Origin: Methanothermobacter sp. | GTDB lineage: Archaea; Methanobacteriota; Methanobacteria; Methanobacteriales; DSM-23052 | Assembly: GCA_030055615.1 (NCBI GenBank) | Contig: JASFYN010000001.1 | Location: forward strand, 141,267 to 205,266 | Direction of reading: 5' to 3' | Length of the DNA stretch: 64,000 bases | Part shown: in pieces, positions 20,446 through 31,647 of the stretch | How the letters are laid out: each line of letters begins with the position of its first letter | How positions within the stretch are numbered: the stretch's first letter is position 1 | The notes under the pieces: model-generated | Databases searched by the model: none | Told to the model about the DNA's origin: nothing | What the model saw: only the letters and a program-made list of their open reading frames with translations | Program-made: the position numbers and the translations under genes

Positions 20446-21063
20446 TTGATCCAGAGAATAAAGGATATTATTTTTATAGAGGGTTCAATTCATGATTGTA
20501 ACAGTTACATCCTCGATGATATTATAATTGACACAGGAACAGGACTCAATAAAAATCATCTATTATCAGCTTTAAAAAAAGTTAATATCAGCCCAGCTGA
20601 TATAAGATTGGTTATAAATACGCACTGCCATTTCGATCATACAGGGGGCAATAGACTATTCCCAAATGCTGATATAGCCATACATAGAATGGATGCCCCC
20701 CCACTCGAAGAAGGTGACAGTATAGCTACAGCGGCATATTTGTTCGGAGCTTCAATCGAACCAATGAAAGTGGACTTGAAATTCGAGGAAGGAGACAATA
20801 TAGGAGACTTTGAAATTATACATACGCCAGGTCACACCAGGGGCAGCATATGCCTCTATGATGGGGAAACTCTCATCTCTGGTGACACCATATTTGCATA
20901 TGGTGGTTTTGGCAGGGTTGACATTGGTGGAAGCATCAAGGAAATGAAAAAATCCCTCAAAAAACTCATAAAATTAGATGTTAAGTATCTCCTCCCAGGA
21001 CACGGACCCTGGGTAGAGGATGGGAACAAGCACCTAGAACTAGCATATAATATACTATTTTAG
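20446..21063 (+). CDS. Metallo-beta-lactamase-fold hydrolase, glyoxalase II-like
   Basis: A roughly 205-residue MBL-fold enzyme. Metal-binding motifs are [11 protein letters not shown], the [10 protein letters not shown] His, the Asp in [12 protein letters not shown], and LPGHGP. The pattern is that of the glyoxalase II/hydroxyacylglutathione hydrolase branch, but archaeal members often act on other thioesters or unknown substrates. The frame is open back into the tRNA-Trp 3' end; a TTG at 20446 or 20437 is the likely start, with AGGG before it. Confidence 0.85.
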   Translation: MIQRIKDIIFIEGSIHDCNSYILDDIIIDTGTGLNKNHLLSALKKVNISPADIRLVINTHCHFDHTGGNRLFPNADIAIHRMDAPPLEEGDSIATAAYLFGASIEPMKVDLKFEEGDNIGDFEIIHTPGHTRGSICLYDGETLISGDTIFAYGGFGRVDIGGSIKEMKKSLKKLIKLDVKYLLPGHGPWVEDGNKHLELAYNILF

Positions 21064-21710
21064 CCTGCGAAGAGATTAGTAACTTTCTGGACCGCTTCCA
21101 TCTTCACGAGGACAGATATCTTGGTATTTTCTTCTAATATCATGTCTGGTTGGGGTATTTTAATTTCACCATTGGTATGAATTGCTATTATTATATACTC
21201 TTCTGTGGGTGAAATATCCCCTATCCTTTTGCCGACTACTTCATGGTTTTTCACGGTCATGTCAAGGATTTCAGCATCCCCATGACCAAGAACTATAAGA
21301 TCAGCCACTTTGGGCCTGGTTATGAGTTTTTCAAGGTATCCTGCTGCGGTCCTCTCAGGGCTTATAACGTATTTAATGCCTACCTTGTGGAATGCGTCTT
21401 CATGATCTGGGTTACTAACCCTTGCAATGATCTTGGGGACATTGTACTCTCTTGCGAGTATGCAACTTAAGAGGTTAGCTTCATCGTTTCCTGTGGCCGC
21501 AACAAAGACATCAGCATCTTTTATGTTAGCCTCTTCGAGGGTTTTCGTATCTGTACCGTTACCGCAGATTACGAGGGCGTCAAGTTCAACAGCGGCATCG
21601 GCACATAATGATTCATCACTTTCTATGAGCGTTACATCATGTCCATCCGATATTAGGAAACTTGCGAGTGTTAGTCCTACCCTTCCACCACCCATTATAA
21701 CAACATACAT
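21060..21710 (-). CDS. trkA: Trk potassium uptake regulator TrkA (RCK domain)
   Basis: TrkA is the cytosolic NAD(H)/nucleotide-binding gate of the Trk K+ uptake system. The 216-residue protein has an RCK_N domain starting [17 protein letters not shown] with the acidic [17 protein letters not shown] and [10 protein letters not shown] motifs, and an RCK_C domain from about residue 140 ([18 protein letters not shown]). It is a single-RCK form. It is followed downstream on the same strand order by nothing; its partner trkH lies just upstream, 60 bases away. Its stop overlaps the convergent MBL gene. Confidence 0.93.
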   Translation of the reverse strand: MYVVIMGGGRVGLTLASFLISDGHDVTLIESDESLCADAAVELDALVICGNGTDTKTLEEANIKDADVFVAATGNDEANLLSCILAREYNVPKIIARVSNPDHEDAFHKVGIKYVISPERTAAGYLEKLITRPKVADLIVLGHGDAEILDMTVKNHEVVGKRIGDISPTEEYIIIAIHTNGEIKIPQPDMILEENTKISVLVKMEAVQKVTNLFAG

Positions 21711-21770
21711 ATCTACACCTGAGAAATAAATTTTTCATTTCAAAGGTTTAAGTTTATTATTAATAAACTT

Positions 21771-23228
21771 TTATCTTTTAAAGGCTTCTATTATGCTTCT
21801 GATTAGGACGAGTATGGGTATGATCTCTAGTCTGCCGATCCACATATTAAATATTAGGGCTACTTTGGGGATTGTGGGGAGCGTGGCGGATGTTATGCCC
21901 ATACTGAGTCCTACGTTTCCCTGTGCAGAGGCAACTTCAAAAAGTGAATTTAATGGTTCATACCCATATAATACTAGGATTGACCAGCTTATAAACATGA
22001 AGCCAAGATAAAGGTTTAGATAGGATCCGGCTTCTTTTATCTCTACATCGCCTATACTCTTGCCTGATATTTCCCGGGGGATGACTGAACCTTCAGGTGC
22101 GAGTATCTTGATTATCTCCCAGTAGATTCCTTTAATAATTGTTATCACTCTTATGAGTTTAATGGCTCCTGTAGTTGAACCTGCAGCCATTCCCATTATC
22201 ATACAAGCAATTAGAATCACCTTTACATATGGGGGCCATACTATCATAACATTTGATGGGGCTATGCTTGAACCTGTACAACTTAAAGCTGATACGACAT
22301 GGAATATGGCCTGATTTGATGGTATTTTCCCAAGAAAGATTGTAAGACTTGAAAATATCAATATTATGATGATTGTGGCTTGGAGTTGAACATCTTTGAG
22401 GGCTTGCTTTATATTTCCTTTTAGTATATGGTAGTGGACTATGAAACTAGTACCTCCAAGGATCATTAATAGGATTGTTATGGCATATATAAGGTTGTTG
22501 TGATAGGAGCCTATATTATTATTTTTAACTGACATTCCCCCGGTGGATAAATTAGTGAGGGTGTTGTTTATAGCGTCGAATAATGGCATTCCAGCAATAC
22601 AATATAATGTTATACCAATAAGGGTGTAGGTTATGTAAATCCACCAGATTATCTTAACGGTATTCACTATACTTGGCTTGATTCGCTCATCCCGAGCTTC
22701 GGATTTGTAAAGTCTTGACGCGGCGGTTCCGGGCCTTATTAACACGCCGATAACTACTATAATCACCCCTAATCCGCCTATCCACTGCTGTAAGCTCCTT
22801 AAAAATAATATTGATTTGGGGAGTGATTCGACATCTGAAAATATTGTAAGTCCTGTACCAGTCCATGATGACATGCTTTCGAATGCGGCGTTTGTGACAT
22901 CAATGTTTAAAAAGAGTAGGAATATTAACGTGCTTATAAATGTTGCCCAAAGCCATCCAAGGGATGCTATCATCATCCCATGCTTTAACTTTATCACATC
23001 CTCGCTGACAAAATAATCCTTGAGTATAGTTTTAATCAGAGTCCCCATAGCTATTGATAAGAACGAGGGAAGAATAAAACTAGGGTAATTTCCCTCATTG
23101 TATATGGTTGCGACTATTATAGGTAATAATACGATCAAACCTATGGCTTGCATTATTGTCCCAAGGAAATTTCCAACAATCAGAAAATCTCGTTTTCTAA
23201 CATATCTCATCATATGAGAGATACGCAC
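21771..23228 (-). CDS. trkH: Trk-type K+ transporter membrane subunit TrkH
   Basis: The 485-residue protein is the ion-conducting partner of TrkA. It contains the four pore-loop repeats of the TrkH/KtrB family: SSWTGTGLTIFSD, TNLSTGGMSV, LSCTGSSIAPSN and SAQGNVGLSMG, each with its key Gly, in a context of about ten transmembrane helices. It opens with a basic MRISHMMRYVRKRD before the first helix. trkH and trkA form a two-gene unit. Confidence 0.94.
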   Translation of the reverse strand: MRISHMMRYVRKRDFLIVGNFLGTIMQAIGLIVLLPIIVATIYNEGNYPSFILPSFLSIAMGTLIKTILKDYFVSEDVIKLKHGMMIASLGWLWATFISTLIFLLFLNIDVTNAAFESMSSWTGTGLTIFSDVESLPKSILFLRSLQQWIGGLGVIIVVIGVLIRPGTAASRLYKSEARDERIKPSIVNTVKIIWWIYITYTLIGITLYCIAGMPLFDAINNTLTNLSTGGMSVKNNNIGSYHNNLIYAITILLMILGGTSFIVHYHILKGNIKQALKDVQLQATIIIILIFSSLTIFLGKIPSNQAIFHVVSALSCTGSSIAPSNVMIVWPPYVKVILIACMIMGMAAGSTTGAIKLIRVITIIKGIYWEIIKILAPEGSVIPREISGKSIGDVEIKEAGSYLNLYLGFMFISWSILVLYGYEPLNSLFEVASAQGNVGLSMGITSATLPTIPKVALIFNMWIGRLEIIPILVLIRSIIEAFKR

Positions 23229-23299
23229 AAGTATATATAAATTTTTTTCAAAAAGAAAATAAAATTTTATGGAAAAATATTAAAAAGGGTGAGATTAAA

Positions 23300-23518
23300 T
23301 TATTCTTCTACTAATTCTGCGAATGCGAATTTTCTCCTGGTTGCGCTGATCCTTATTTTAACTTCGTCACCGATCTTCGCACCAGGGACGAATATCACGA
23401 AACCTTCGACGCGGGCGATTCCGTCACCGTCCCGGCCTAGGTCCTCTATTTTAACCTCGTACTCTTCACCAACATTAACAGGTGCAGAGTAACTCTCTTT
23501 CCTATAATCTCCGAACAA
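23300..23518 (-). CDS. TRAM-domain protein, putative RNA chaperone
   Basis: A 72-residue stand-alone TRAM domain: [27 protein letters not shown] and the [15 protein letters not shown] strand are diagnostic. Small archaeal TRAM proteins bind RNA and have been shown in a methanogen to act as cold-shock-like RNA chaperones. It stands alone between trkH and a divergent phosphoesterase, and a short promoter region separates them. Confidence 0.9.
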   Translation of the reverse strand: MFGDYRKESYSAPVNVGEEYEVKIEDLGRDGDGIARVEGFVIFVPGAKIGDEVKIRISATRRKFAFAELVEE

Positions 23519-23672
23519 TTCATCACATCCTATGATATAGTGGGGTTATTGCAAAATCCTAATCCTCATAAAAAAAAATTAGGATCATTTTTGCTCAAAC
23601 CCTACCTTATAAAAAGTTTTATTTTATAGTATATAAAGTTATGGTCACTAACATTTATTATGGTGAGGGCAC

Positions 23673-24155
23673 ATGATTGCTATAATGGCTGATTCACATG
23701 ATAACATCCCAGTTATAAAGGAAGCCGTAGATTTCCTAAACCGCGAAAGGGTGGATATGGTATTACATGCAGGAGACCTTATATCACCTTTCACTGCCAA
23801 GGACTTTAATGAACTTAAAATGCCATTTGAAGCTATATTCGGGAACAATGACGGCGAAAGAGACGGTTTAAGAGCTGCGTATTCTAATATATGCGATTTG
23901 AAAGAGTTTAAGGTTGTGGAAGTTGATGGTGTGAGTATAGCAATGATCCACGGCCACCAAGAAGAATTAGTTGATTGTCTTGCAAGATGCGGAAAATATG
24001 ATGTAGTGGTGAGGGGTCACAGCCACCAAAATAGCGTTGAAGAAAAAGGATCTCTGATAATAAACCCTGGAGAATTATGTGGTTATGTCTCAGGGAAAAA
24101 AACATTCATACTCTTGGACTTGGATGATCTAAGCCATGAATTAGTCGAGTTATGA
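23673..24155 (+). CDS. YfcE-type metallophosphoesterase
   Basis: A 160-residue calcineurin-like phosphodiesterase of the YfcE/MJ0936 family. The metal-binding motifs are MADSHDN, LHAGDLIS, FGNNDG, HGHQ and GHSHQ. The physiological substrate is not known; homologues cleave model phosphodiesters with Ni or Mn. A TATA-like TTATAGTATATAAAG near 23624 precedes it. The next gene starts four bases before its stop. Confidence 0.9.
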   Translation: MIAIMADSHDNIPVIKEAVDFLNRERVDMVLHAGDLISPFTAKDFNELKMPFEAIFGNNDGERDGLRAAYSNICDLKEFKVVEVDGVSIAMIHGHQEELVDCLARCGKYDVVVRGHSHQNSVEEKGSLIINPGELCGYVSGKKTFILLDLDDLSHELVEL

Positions 24156-25177
24156 TAAAAATGAAACATAAGGGTCTGCTTTTACTCTTGGTAGGGGTTG
24201 CTATCATAGCCCTAATGATATACCTTATAGGGCCTGCAGACATCGCCAAGGACCTTGAGAGAGCAGACCCATTCTATCTCTTATTAGCGGTGATTATACA
24301 CTTTGTAACTTTTGGCCTTTTCACCCTTAGATGGTCGATAGCCACTCGAGCGGTTGGTATTAACATCAGGAAGCGACATCTTCTCCCAATGTTACTTGTG
24401 GGCATGGCAATAAACAATTTAACACCCAGTGCAAGGGGTGGTGGAGAACCTGTAAGAGCCTATATCCTAGGAAAGTATTCCAGCACACCAATAGAATCTG
24501 CACTCGCCACAGTAATAGCAGATAGAGGACTTGACACGTTCCCATTCATAATATTGGCAATCATCACAATAGTATCAATGATATTATACTTCGATCTCTC
24601 CCCAATCTGGATAATATCACTTATAGTGGCTGTTATTATCATATTAATAGTATTTGTGTTGGCATTGTATGTTTCGGTTGATAACGAAGCTGGTGAAAAA
24701 TTCACAAATTGGATAACTAACATTTTAAAATTTTTCTATAAAAGGGGTTATGAAAAGTGGAGTTTTAAAATAAAAAATGCCATCATAGAATTCCAGGATT
24801 CCATGCGGGTCATGTTAAAGAATAAGCAAATATTCATTTATGGTATACCATTATCGTTCCTGCTTTGGCTTCTGGAAATTCTAAGGGTTTACTTTATATT
24901 TTGCGCGTTTGGGGCTAATGTTACACTAATAGTAATAGCAGAGGTATTCATTGTAGCAACATTGATTGGGATGATCCCATTGCTTCCAGGTGGCTTAGGG
25001 GCCATTGAGGGCATGATGATAATATTATATTCTGCAGCTGGTATTTCACCATCTATAAGTGCGGTTGTAACTGTAGTTGAACGTTTAATTTCATTCTGGA
25101 TGACATCTATCCTCGGGGTTGCATGTTTACCTTACTTCGGGGCGCCAGTGGTGAAAAAATTATCAGAAAAATTATAA
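24152..25177 (+). CDS. LPG synthase TM-like (UPF0104) integral membrane protein
   Basis: The 341-residue protein has about eight transmembrane helices and the features of the lysylphosphatidylglycerol-synthase transmembrane/flippase family: RWSIATRA, the NNLTPSARGGGEPVRAY motif, TVIADRGLDTFPF and PLLPGGLGAIEGMM. In archaea these proteins are thought to move lipids or lipid-linked sugars across the membrane, but no substrate is known. It overlaps the phosphoesterase gene by four bases, so the two are co-translated. Confidence 0.87.
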   Translation: MIKMKHKGLLLLLVGVAIIALMIYLIGPADIAKDLERADPFYLLLAVIIHFVTFGLFTLRWSIATRAVGINIRKRHLLPMLLVGMAINNLTPSARGGGEPVRAYILGKYSSTPIESALATVIADRGLDTFPFIILAIITIVSMILYFDLSPIWIISLIVAVIIILIVFVLALYVSVDNEAGEKFTNWITNILKFFYKRGYEKWSFKIKNAIIEFQDSMRVMLKNKQIFIYGIPLSFLLWLLEILRVYFIFCAFGANVTLIVIAEVFIVATLIGMIPLLPGGLGAIEGMMIILYSAAGISPSISAVVTVVERLISFWMTSILGVACLPYFGAPVVKKLSEKL

Positions 25178-25229
25178 AAGGGAAAGTACTATTATGTGTC
25201 TATATAATACTAGAAGTGGGTGATATATT

Positions 25230-26123
25230 ATGGAAATAAATGGGGTCGAGATAGAGGACACATTTGCAGAAGCCTTCGATATTAAAGTTTCAAGGGTTCT
25301 TGTCACAGCAGCAACCAAGAAACTTGCAAAGATAGCCGCGACGGAGGCAACAGGCTATGGAACATCTGTCATAGGATGTTCAGCCGAGGCGGGTATAGAT
25401 TCATATGTACCACCAGAGGAGACACCTGATGGAAGACCAGGATACACTATAATGATATGCAATCCCACAAAAAAGGGTCTAGACCATGAACTACTTGAGA
25501 GGATAGGGATGGGCATACTCACAGCACCAACGACTGCGGTATTCGATGCGTTGGAGGATCCTGATGAAAAATTGAATGTCGGATTCAAATTAAAATTCTT
25601 TGGGGACGGTTATGAGAAGGATCTTGAAATAGCTGGCAGGAAAGTCCATTCCATCCCTATAATGTCCGGCGATTTCTTAATCGAAAGCGACCTGGGGATA
25701 AAGGATGGTGTTGCTGGTGGAAATTTCTTCATATTAGGCGATAGCCAAGGATCGGCGCTTTTAGCAGCCCAGGCAGCGGTTGATGCAATAGAGGCTGTTA
25801 GTGGTGTTATAACACCATTCCCTGGTGGAGTAGTTGCTTCAGGGTCCAAGGTAGGGGCTAACAAGTATAAGTTCCTTGACGCGTCCACAAATGAGAAAAT
25901 GTGCGTCACATTAAAGGATGAAGTTGAGGGAAGCCAGATACCAGAAGATGTAAACGGAGTTTATGAAATAGTCATTGATGGTGTCGACGAAAAAGCTGTG
26001 AAGGAGGCTACAAGGGCTGGTATAGAAGCAGCCTGTAAAGTGCCAGGTGTCAAGAAGATCAGCGCAGGGAACTATGGTGGAAAACTTGGAGCCTATCAGA
26101 TAAAACTCCATGAACTATTCTAG
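25230..26123 (+). CDS. ftr: Formylmethanofuran:tetrahydromethanopterin formyltransferase Ftr
   Basis: Ftr transfers the formyl group from formylmethanofuran to tetrahydromethanopterin, the second step of CO2 reduction to methane. The 297-residue protein matches the family throughout, with [21 protein letters not shown] at the start, the [18 protein letters not shown] stretch and [22 protein letters not shown]. The acidic composition fits a thermophilic methanogen enzyme. A TATA-like TATATAAT lies 22 bases before the ATG and GGGTGAT serves as ribosome binding site. It stands alone. Confidence 0.97.
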   Translation: MEINGVEIEDTFAEAFDIKVSRVLVTAATKKLAKIAATEATGYGTSVIGCSAEAGIDSYVPPEETPDGRPGYTIMICNPTKKGLDHELLERIGMGILTAPTTAVFDALEDPDEKLNVGFKLKFFGDGYEKDLEIAGRKVHSIPIMSGDFLIESDLGIKDGVAGGNFFILGDSQGSALLAAQAAVDAIEAVSGVITPFPGGVVASGSKVGANKYKFLDASTNEKMCVTLKDEVEGSQIPEDVNGVYEIVIDGVDEKAVKEATRAGIEAACKVPGVKKISAGNYGGKLGAYQIKLHELF

Positions 26124-28069
26124 TCTATACAAAATTTTTCAACCATTTCTTTTTCTATAATATCCCATACCTCATCCTCTGAAAGATTCACACCTAAAAG
26201 CAGACCCTTCTTTTTTAATTCAGTTTCTATTTTTTTAATGATCTTCACATCCGGGGCTGCCACTGTATGTGAGTGTATATTGCGGGATATCTTATAAAGT
26301 GCTGTGAGTGATCTTCTAGCATCTGGATTTTCAAGTTCCTTTTCACAATTTATAAGATCTTCAAAATTTTTAATGTTCAGTTTCCTTGTTAAAATTTGCC
26401 TTACCCCAGGGAGATAATGGGATGAGTCAAGTATCCTGCCACCATTTTCCACTATTATCCTTTTGTCATCAACAGCTCCAACATCATGTTTTACTAGGAT
26501 CTGAGCAACCCTACCAGATCTTTGGATCAGATCCTTTATTTCCTTTTGACTGAGATTAACACCTAAAAGGAATCCACGCCCTTTGAGTTCATCTTCCACC
26601 TTTTCAAGGCTTTTTGTATCAGGCCCTGAAACACGGTGACTGTGCACACCCCCACCCGAGAGTGTGTAAAGTCTGTCAAGGGCCTCATACTTTGAAGGAT
26701 TCTTTTTCAAAGCTTCAACGAATCTTTCCACGTCTTCTATGTTATCTACGTGTATTTCTCGTTTTAATGGTTCTCTGAAACCTGGTAGATAATATTCTAT
26801 GTCTTCGAGGGTGCAACCATTATCTATTATGATCTCCGCTTCTTTTTTTATATCTTCCACGCCATGGTTTTCTACTATTGTCATTTCTGGTTTTATTATG
26901 ACCTCCACAAGGCGGCCATGTTTACGTGCTACTTCTTTTATTTCATCCTCTGAAAGGTTCACGCCTAAGAGTAATCCTTCCTCTTCTAATTCTTCAACCA
27001 CTTTTTCTAGGGCCTTTTTATCAGGTCCTGAAATCCAATGGGAGTGTATGCCACTCACGGACTCATAGATCCTCTCAAGGGATCTTCTTCGATGAGCATC
27101 CTCTTCCAGACTCTTTAGGAATTTTTCTAATTGTCTTCTTTCTGAAACTTCAACTTTCCGTATGAGGGGCCTTTTAAATTCTGGAAGATGATATTCTATG
27201 TCTTCGATGGTGCAACCGTTCCTTATTATGATCTCTGTTTCCTTTTCTATGTCTTTGACTTCATGTTTTACGGTTATCTTTGCCATTGTAGGTTCCATGG
27301 CCGCGAAATAAATGTCTTCCCCTCCACTTACCTCTGGGGAGATGACACGATTAGCCCCGGCCCTGTATAATCTCTTTATGTTTTCTTTTTTACTTGCTCT
27401 TGTAACTATCCATACATCAGGGTTGAGCTCCCTTGATGTGAGTGTAATAAAGAGATTATCCACATCATCACCAGTTGTTATGATGATGCTCCTCGCCCTC
27501 TTAATGCCAGCATCTTTTAATAGTTCTTCATCTGTGGCATCACCTGGGATCGCGAGGATGTTAGGATCCTCCCATAATTCTTTTTCAACGAGCGTCCTAT
27601 CCTTTTCGATTATGATAACTTTATGGTTTCTCTTTTTCAATTCTTTAAATGTGGCTGATCCAACCCTGCCAAAACCACATAATATAAAATGGTTTTCCAT
27701 AGCCTTCATAATCCTACGGATCTTTGCACCCGAAATTGTTTCTTCTAATGTCATGGCAACCACCGCCACACCAACGCTAAAAACGTATGCTATAAGGCCT
27801 ACACCACCAAGTGCAAGGGTCACGCTAAAAAGTTTCTGCCCAATTGTATGGGGTACGATGTCTCCGTAGCCTACAGTTGCGAGGGTGACTATAGTAAAAT
27901 AGATTGCATCATAGAAGTTGAGGCCCATAATAAAAATAGAACCTATGATACCATATATGAGTAATATTATGAGTGCTAATATCCCATAATAGAATATGGA
28001 CGTTGGTACGGCCTGTATATATTCGACAGCAGATTCCCATTGTGAAATCCTAGGTTCTTGTGTGGGCAT
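26120..28069 (-). CDS. MthK-like K+ channel with RCK domain and three extra C-terminal repeat modules
   Basis: A 649-residue ion channel. Two transmembrane helices (about 24-50 and 76-107) flank the selectivity filter TVGYGD at 65-70, followed by a nucleotide-binding RCK_N domain ([20 protein letters not shown], about 127-260). Instead of a plain RCK_C domain the rest is three copies of a 125-133-residue module. Each copy has a [12 protein letters not shown]-like stretch (285, 418, 543), an HSH followed by (G/A)PD (341, 475, 598) and LLLGVNLS (366, 500, 623). I start at MPTQEPR; the longer open frame is antisense to nnrD. K+ conduction and RCK gating are family knowledge; the repeat role is unknown. 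Confidence 0.9.
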   Translation of the reverse strand: MPTQEPRISQWESAVEYIQAVPTSIFYYGILALIILLIYGIIGSIFIMGLNFYDAIYFTIVTLATVGYGDIVPHTIGQKLFSVTLALGGVGLIAYVFSVGVAVVAMTLEETISGAKIRRIMKAMENHFILCGFGRVGSATFKELKKRNHKVIIIEKDRTLVEKELWEDPNILAIPGDATDEELLKDAGIKRARSIIITTGDDVDNLFITLTSRELNPDVWIVTRASKKENIKRLYRAGANRVISPEVSGGEDIYFAAMEPTMAKITVKHEVKDIEKETEIIIRNGCTIEDIEYHLPEFKRPLIRKVEVSERRQLEKFLKSLEEDAHRRRSLERIYESVSGIHSHWISGPDKKALEKVVEELEEEGLLLGVNLSEDEIKEVARKHGRLVEVIIKPEMTIVENHGVEDIKKEAEIIIDNGCTLEDIEYYLPGFREPLKREIHVDNIEDVERFVEALKKNPSKYEALDRLYTLSGGGVHSHRVSGPDTKSLEKVEDELKGRGFLLGVNLSQKEIKDLIQRSGRVAQILVKHDVGAVDDKRIIVENGGRILDSSHYLPGVRQILTRKLNIKNFEDLINCEKELENPDARRSLTALYKISRNIHSHTVAAPDVKIIKKIETELKKKGLLLGVNLSEDEVWDIIEKEMVEKFCID

Positions 28070-28160
28070 GGGACAAAACCTCAAATGGAAAAACTTAATC
28101 CTCTCTAGGACTATTATATCATTATTAATGAATATAACCCTTTTTGGGATGTTGATAAAT

Positions 28161-29675
28161 ATGAGGCCTATTGATATGATGGTCGTGGATTTAAATGCAG
28201 AATATCTTGGGATCCCCCGGCTTTCATTAATGGAGAATGCTGGAAAGGCTATTGCCCGGCAGATAAATAAGATGGTAGATAATGGACGTGTAACAATCTT
28301 TGCAGGTACGGGGGGTAATGGGGGTGATGGTTTTGTGGCCGCACGACACCTTTTAAACATGGGCTTTACAGTCGAGGTTATATTATTAGCCCACCCTTCA
28401 AAGATAAGATCAAAAGAAGCTAAAAAAAACTGGGAAGTTCTAGAGAAGATGAGGATTTCTCCGGTACCTTTAGAGCTTAAGATAATTGAGGATTCATCCC
28501 AACTTGAAACACTATATAGTGCTGTGATAGTTGACGCTATCCTTGGTACAGGCATAAAAGGGCGGTTAAGAGAACCTATAAGATCAGCCATAAAACTCAT
28601 AAACAAATCTGAAGCACTTAAAGTCGCTGTAGACATCCCGAGTGGCGTTGAACCCGAAACAGGGGAAGTGTTGGATGTTGCAGTTGAAGCAGATTATACT
28701 GTGACATTCCATAGGATGAAAGATGGCTTAAAAATGGCAGATCCGACTTTCACAGGAGAGATAATAGTATCTGATATTGGGATACCTATCATTTGTGAAT
28801 TATTCACCGGACCAGGAGACCTTCTGAGATTACCCAAGAGGAAAGGTTCAAGTCATAAAGGAGAAAATGGTAGAATACTGATAATAGGAGGAAGTTCTGA
28901 ATATGCAGGGGCTCCTGCACTTGCAGGTTTAGCCGCTCTCAAAGCCGGCGCAGATGTTGTGACAATTGCATGCCCAGAGTCCGCCATGTTCCCTATCAAA
29001 TCATATTCACCAGATCTCATCGTCAAAGGATTCCCAGGAGATCACATCAACACCAAAATATTAAAAGAAGCACTTAAAATGGCAAAAAGGGCTGATTGCA
29101 TCCTAATAGGCTGTGGGGGAGGTTTAGAACCCGATACATCAGAGGCGTTCAACCTCCTCGTCCAGGAAATCATGAAAATGGAAAAACCCCTTGTAATAGA
29201 TGCTGACGGATTAAAACTAATAAAAAAAGACACCATCAAAGATTACCCTAATCTTATCTTAACACCACATGAGGGAGAATTTCGAGAATTCTTTTCACTA
29301 AAGTCTCCAATTATCATCGAAGACTTTAAAGAGAAAGTCACAGCCTATCATTCAATAGCAAATAATATAAAAGGCCTTGTATTATTAAAAGGGCCGATTG
29401 ACATGATATTCCATGGTGAAAAAGTGCGATTAAATAGAACAGGGACTCCAGGGATGACAGTAGGAGGTACCGGAGATTGTCTTGCGGGTATCGCAGCATC
29501 TCTATGGGCCCAAGGATTAACGCCAATGGATGCAGCTGCACTGGCAGCGTTCATAAACGGTAGAGCAGGGGAAATGGCTGAAAAAGAATATGGTTATGGT
29601 TTCACGGCCTCTGAGATGATCAATTTCATCCCCAAGGCCATGTCTATTCCCTCCACAACTTCTGATATAACCTAG
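28161..29675 (+). CDS. nnr: Bifunctional NAD(P)H-hydrate epimerase/dehydratase
   Basis: The enzyme repairs hydrated NADH and NADPH. The N-terminal half (about 1-215) is the epimerase, with [15 protein letters not shown] and [16 protein letters not shown]. The C-terminal half is the ADP-dependent dehydratase, with [27 protein letters not shown] and [16 protein letters not shown]. Length is about 504 residues. The ATG at 28161 ([10 protein letters not shown]) matches the family start; an ATG twelve bases upstream is an alternative. It is divergent from the K+ channel, and its 3' end overlaps argG by 32 bases in convergent orientation. Confidence 0.95.
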   Translation: MRPIDMMVVDLNAEYLGIPRLSLMENAGKAIARQINKMVDNGRVTIFAGTGGNGGDGFVAARHLLNMGFTVEVILLAHPSKIRSKEAKKNWEVLEKMRISPVPLELKIIEDSSQLETLYSAVIVDAILGTGIKGRLREPIRSAIKLINKSEALKVAVDIPSGVEPETGEVLDVAVEADYTVTFHRMKDGLKMADPTFTGEIIVSDIGIPIICELFTGPGDLLRLPKRKGSSHKGENGRILIIGGSSEYAGAPALAGLAALKAGADVVTIACPESAMFPIKSYSPDLIVKGFPGDHINTKILKEALKMAKRADCILIGCGGGLEPDTSEAFNLLVQEIMKMEKPLVIDADGLKLIKKDTIKDYPNLILTPHEGEFREFFSLKSPIIIEDFKEKVTAYHSIANNIKGLVLLKGPIDMIFHGEKVRLNRTGTPGMTVGGTGDCLAGIAASLWAQGLTPMDAAALAAFINGRAGEMAEKEYGYGFTASEMINFIPKAMSIPSTTSDIT

Positions 29676-30822
29676 CCTGTAACCCATAATTTTTAACCAT
29701 ACCTTTCATTTCCCGCTGATCAAAGCTTTTATCCTCAAATGAGACAATCTTTTCATTATACAAACTGTAGGGCGATTCTCTTCCTATGATTCTCATATTA
29801 CCCTTATGTAGTTTCACATTAACTTTGCCTGTGACGCGACGTTGCATATGGTCAATGGCCTTGTCAAGATCCTCCCTAAGGGGTTCATGCCACAAACCAT
29901 TATATACTAGTTCTGAATAAATGCCGCTTATCATATCTGCGAATTTAAGCTCGTTCCTAGTTAGTGTTAACTGTTCAAGGGCCTTGTGAGCTTCTATTAG
30001 GAGAAGGGCAGCTGGTGTCTCATAGACTTCACGGCTTTTCATTCCTATGATACGATCCTCCATTATGTCTACTCGGCCGATCCCATGTTTTCCCGCGATA
30101 AAATTAACCTTCTTTATAAGTTCAACAGGTTCCATTTTCTCTCCATTAATCTCGTAGGGGACTCCATCCTTGAATCCTATCTGAATCGTCTCAGGATTAT
30201 CTGGTGCTTCATCTGGTGCTCTTGTCCAACTAAAGGCATCCTCTGGGGGTTCCATCATAGGATCTTCTAGAATGTCCCCTTCAATGGCCCTTCCCCATAA
30301 ATTTTCATCTATACTATATTGTTTCTTTGGTGGTAATGGTATTCCACAGGAATTGGCATACTCTATTTCCTCGGATCTTGTAAGGTTAAGATCTCTTATA
30401 GGTGCAATAACGTCACAATCACACATGGATCTTATAATGGCCTCGAATCTGAACTGGTCATTCCCTTTGCCAGTGCAACCATGGGCTATTGCAGATGCTC
30501 CTTCCTCCTCGGCAACTTCAACTATCTTAGTGGCTATAAGTGGCCTTGCAAGAGCCGTGCTTAACGGGTAGCCTTCATATGATGCGTTAGCTTTTATGGC
30601 CCTGAAAATGTAATCTTCTGCGAATTCTCCCTTGGCATCTATTGTATAATGTTTATAATTGCCTAGTTCCTTGGAGACTTGGGCTGGTCTTTCGATTTCT
30701 TCACGTGGTTGTCCCACATCTACACATGCCGTGATAACCTCCATGTTATATTTTTCCTCGAGTAACTTGATACATACTGATGTGTCAAGGCCTCCACTAA
30801 ATGCAAGGACAACTTTATCCAT
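29644..30822 (-). CDS. argG: Argininosuccinate synthase
   Basis: ArgG joins citrulline and aspartate using ATP in arginine synthesis. The 392-residue protein begins with the PP-loop [16 protein letters not shown] and continues with [27 protein letters not shown] and [22 protein letters not shown], all conserved. The length is typical. It is convergent with nnr and divergent from the metallopeptidase-like gene. Confidence 0.97.
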   Translation of the reverse strand: MDKVVLAFSGGLDTSVCIKLLEEKYNMEVITACVDVGQPREEIERPAQVSKELGNYKHYTIDAKGEFAEDYIFRAIKANASYEGYPLSTALARPLIATKIVEVAEEEGASAIAHGCTGKGNDQFRFEAIIRSMCDCDVIAPIRDLNLTRSEEIEYANSCGIPLPPKKQYSIDENLWGRAIEGDILEDPMMEPPEDAFSWTRAPDEAPDNPETIQIGFKDGVPYEINGEKMEPVELIKKVNFIAGKHGIGRVDIMEDRIIGMKSREVYETPAALLLIEAHKALEQLTLTRNELKFADMISGIYSELVYNGLWHEPLREDLDKAIDHMQRRVTGKVNVKLHKGNMRIIGRESPYSLYNEKIVSFEDKSFDQREMKGMVKNYGLQARLYQKLWRE

Positions 30823-30868
30823 TAGATCACCCTAAAATAATTTTTGTAAAGGTGACTCTGTCATTAGT

Positions 30869-31639
30869 ATGCTATTATATTTTATGGGCCTAACAATTTT
30901 TGTGTGGGTGTGGATAGTGTTAGACCCCTCCGATATTAAAATTATCTATAGGGACTCCGGCGGCCATTTGGAAAAAAATGCTATTATAAGAGAGTACCTT
31001 AGGTTTAATCCATCCTTTAGAAGATTGTTCGAGTATTCTAAGATGGGAACTCCCCTCGTGACCTTGGGGGAGGGGAGGCCCCGTGTCATGATAACTGCAG
31101 GTGTTCATGGTAATGAGATTCCACCGCAGCTTGCAACTCTTGAACTTATTAAATTTCTTGCTCATTTAGATATTACTGGGACGGTTTTTGTTATACCTTT
31201 TGCCGCGCCATGGTCGACTATGAACAATACTCGTTGGTTTAAGGGCGTTGATCTTAATCGTTCTTCCCATGCTCCGGGTTCTGTGACGAATACTATATTT
31301 AAGGTTGCGGTTGGTTTGAATGTGGATGCTCTTGGGGATTTCCATTCAACCGCGCCAAGGAGTAACCCTGGGAGGGAGAGTATTTTCTGTTCTAAGAAAC
31401 CTTGTAGGAAAAGTTATCTGATAGCAAAGTATATAAGTAGAATGGGCTCATCAGATGTTATAGTTTATGAGAATGCGGCTTCACATTATAAAGGCGCTCT
31501 TGAGGATGAATGCAATCTTGGTGGGGTGGGCGCGGTTACTTGTGAAGTCGTGTCGAAGAATGGTTCATTAACCCTTGGAAGCCTTGAAAGATCGCTCCTT
31601 CAAATGAAAGCTTTCCTCAAATACTTTAATATAATCTAG
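30869..31639 (+). CDS. AstE/AspA-type zinc deacylase (M14-like)
   Basis: The protein resembles succinylglutamate desuccinylase/aspartoacylase enzymes, zinc hydrolases related to M14 carboxypeptidases. Zinc motif ITAGVHGNEIPPQLA supplies His and Glu; GVDLNRSSH and DFHST follow, and ALEDECNLGG with VTCEVV may hold the catalytic Glu. The N-terminal 16 residues are hydrophobic; a GTG at 30917 after GGGTGTGG is an alternative start that removes them. The substrate is unknown. It is followed closely by a membrane hydrolase gene. Confidence 0.8.
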   Translation: MLLYFMGLTIFVWVWIVLDPSDIKIIYRDSGGHLEKNAIIREYLRFNPSFRRLFEYSKMGTPLVTLGEGRPRVMITAGVHGNEIPPQLATLELIKFLAHLDITGTVFVIPFAAPWSTMNNTRWFKGVDLNRSSHAPGSVTNTIFKVAVGLNVDALGDFHSTAPRSNPGRESIFCSKKPCRKSYLIAKYISRMGSSDVIVYENAASHYKGALEDECNLGGVGAVTCEVVSKNGSLTLGSLERSLLQMKAFLKYFNII

Positions 31640-31647
31640 TGGTTGGC

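Noticed and set aside
28070-28636. N-terminal extension of the K+ channel frame by about 190 residues.
   Set aside because: The extra sequence is antisense to the nnr gene and has low-complexity composition; MPTQEPR at 28069 sits just before the first pore helix as in MthK-type channels.
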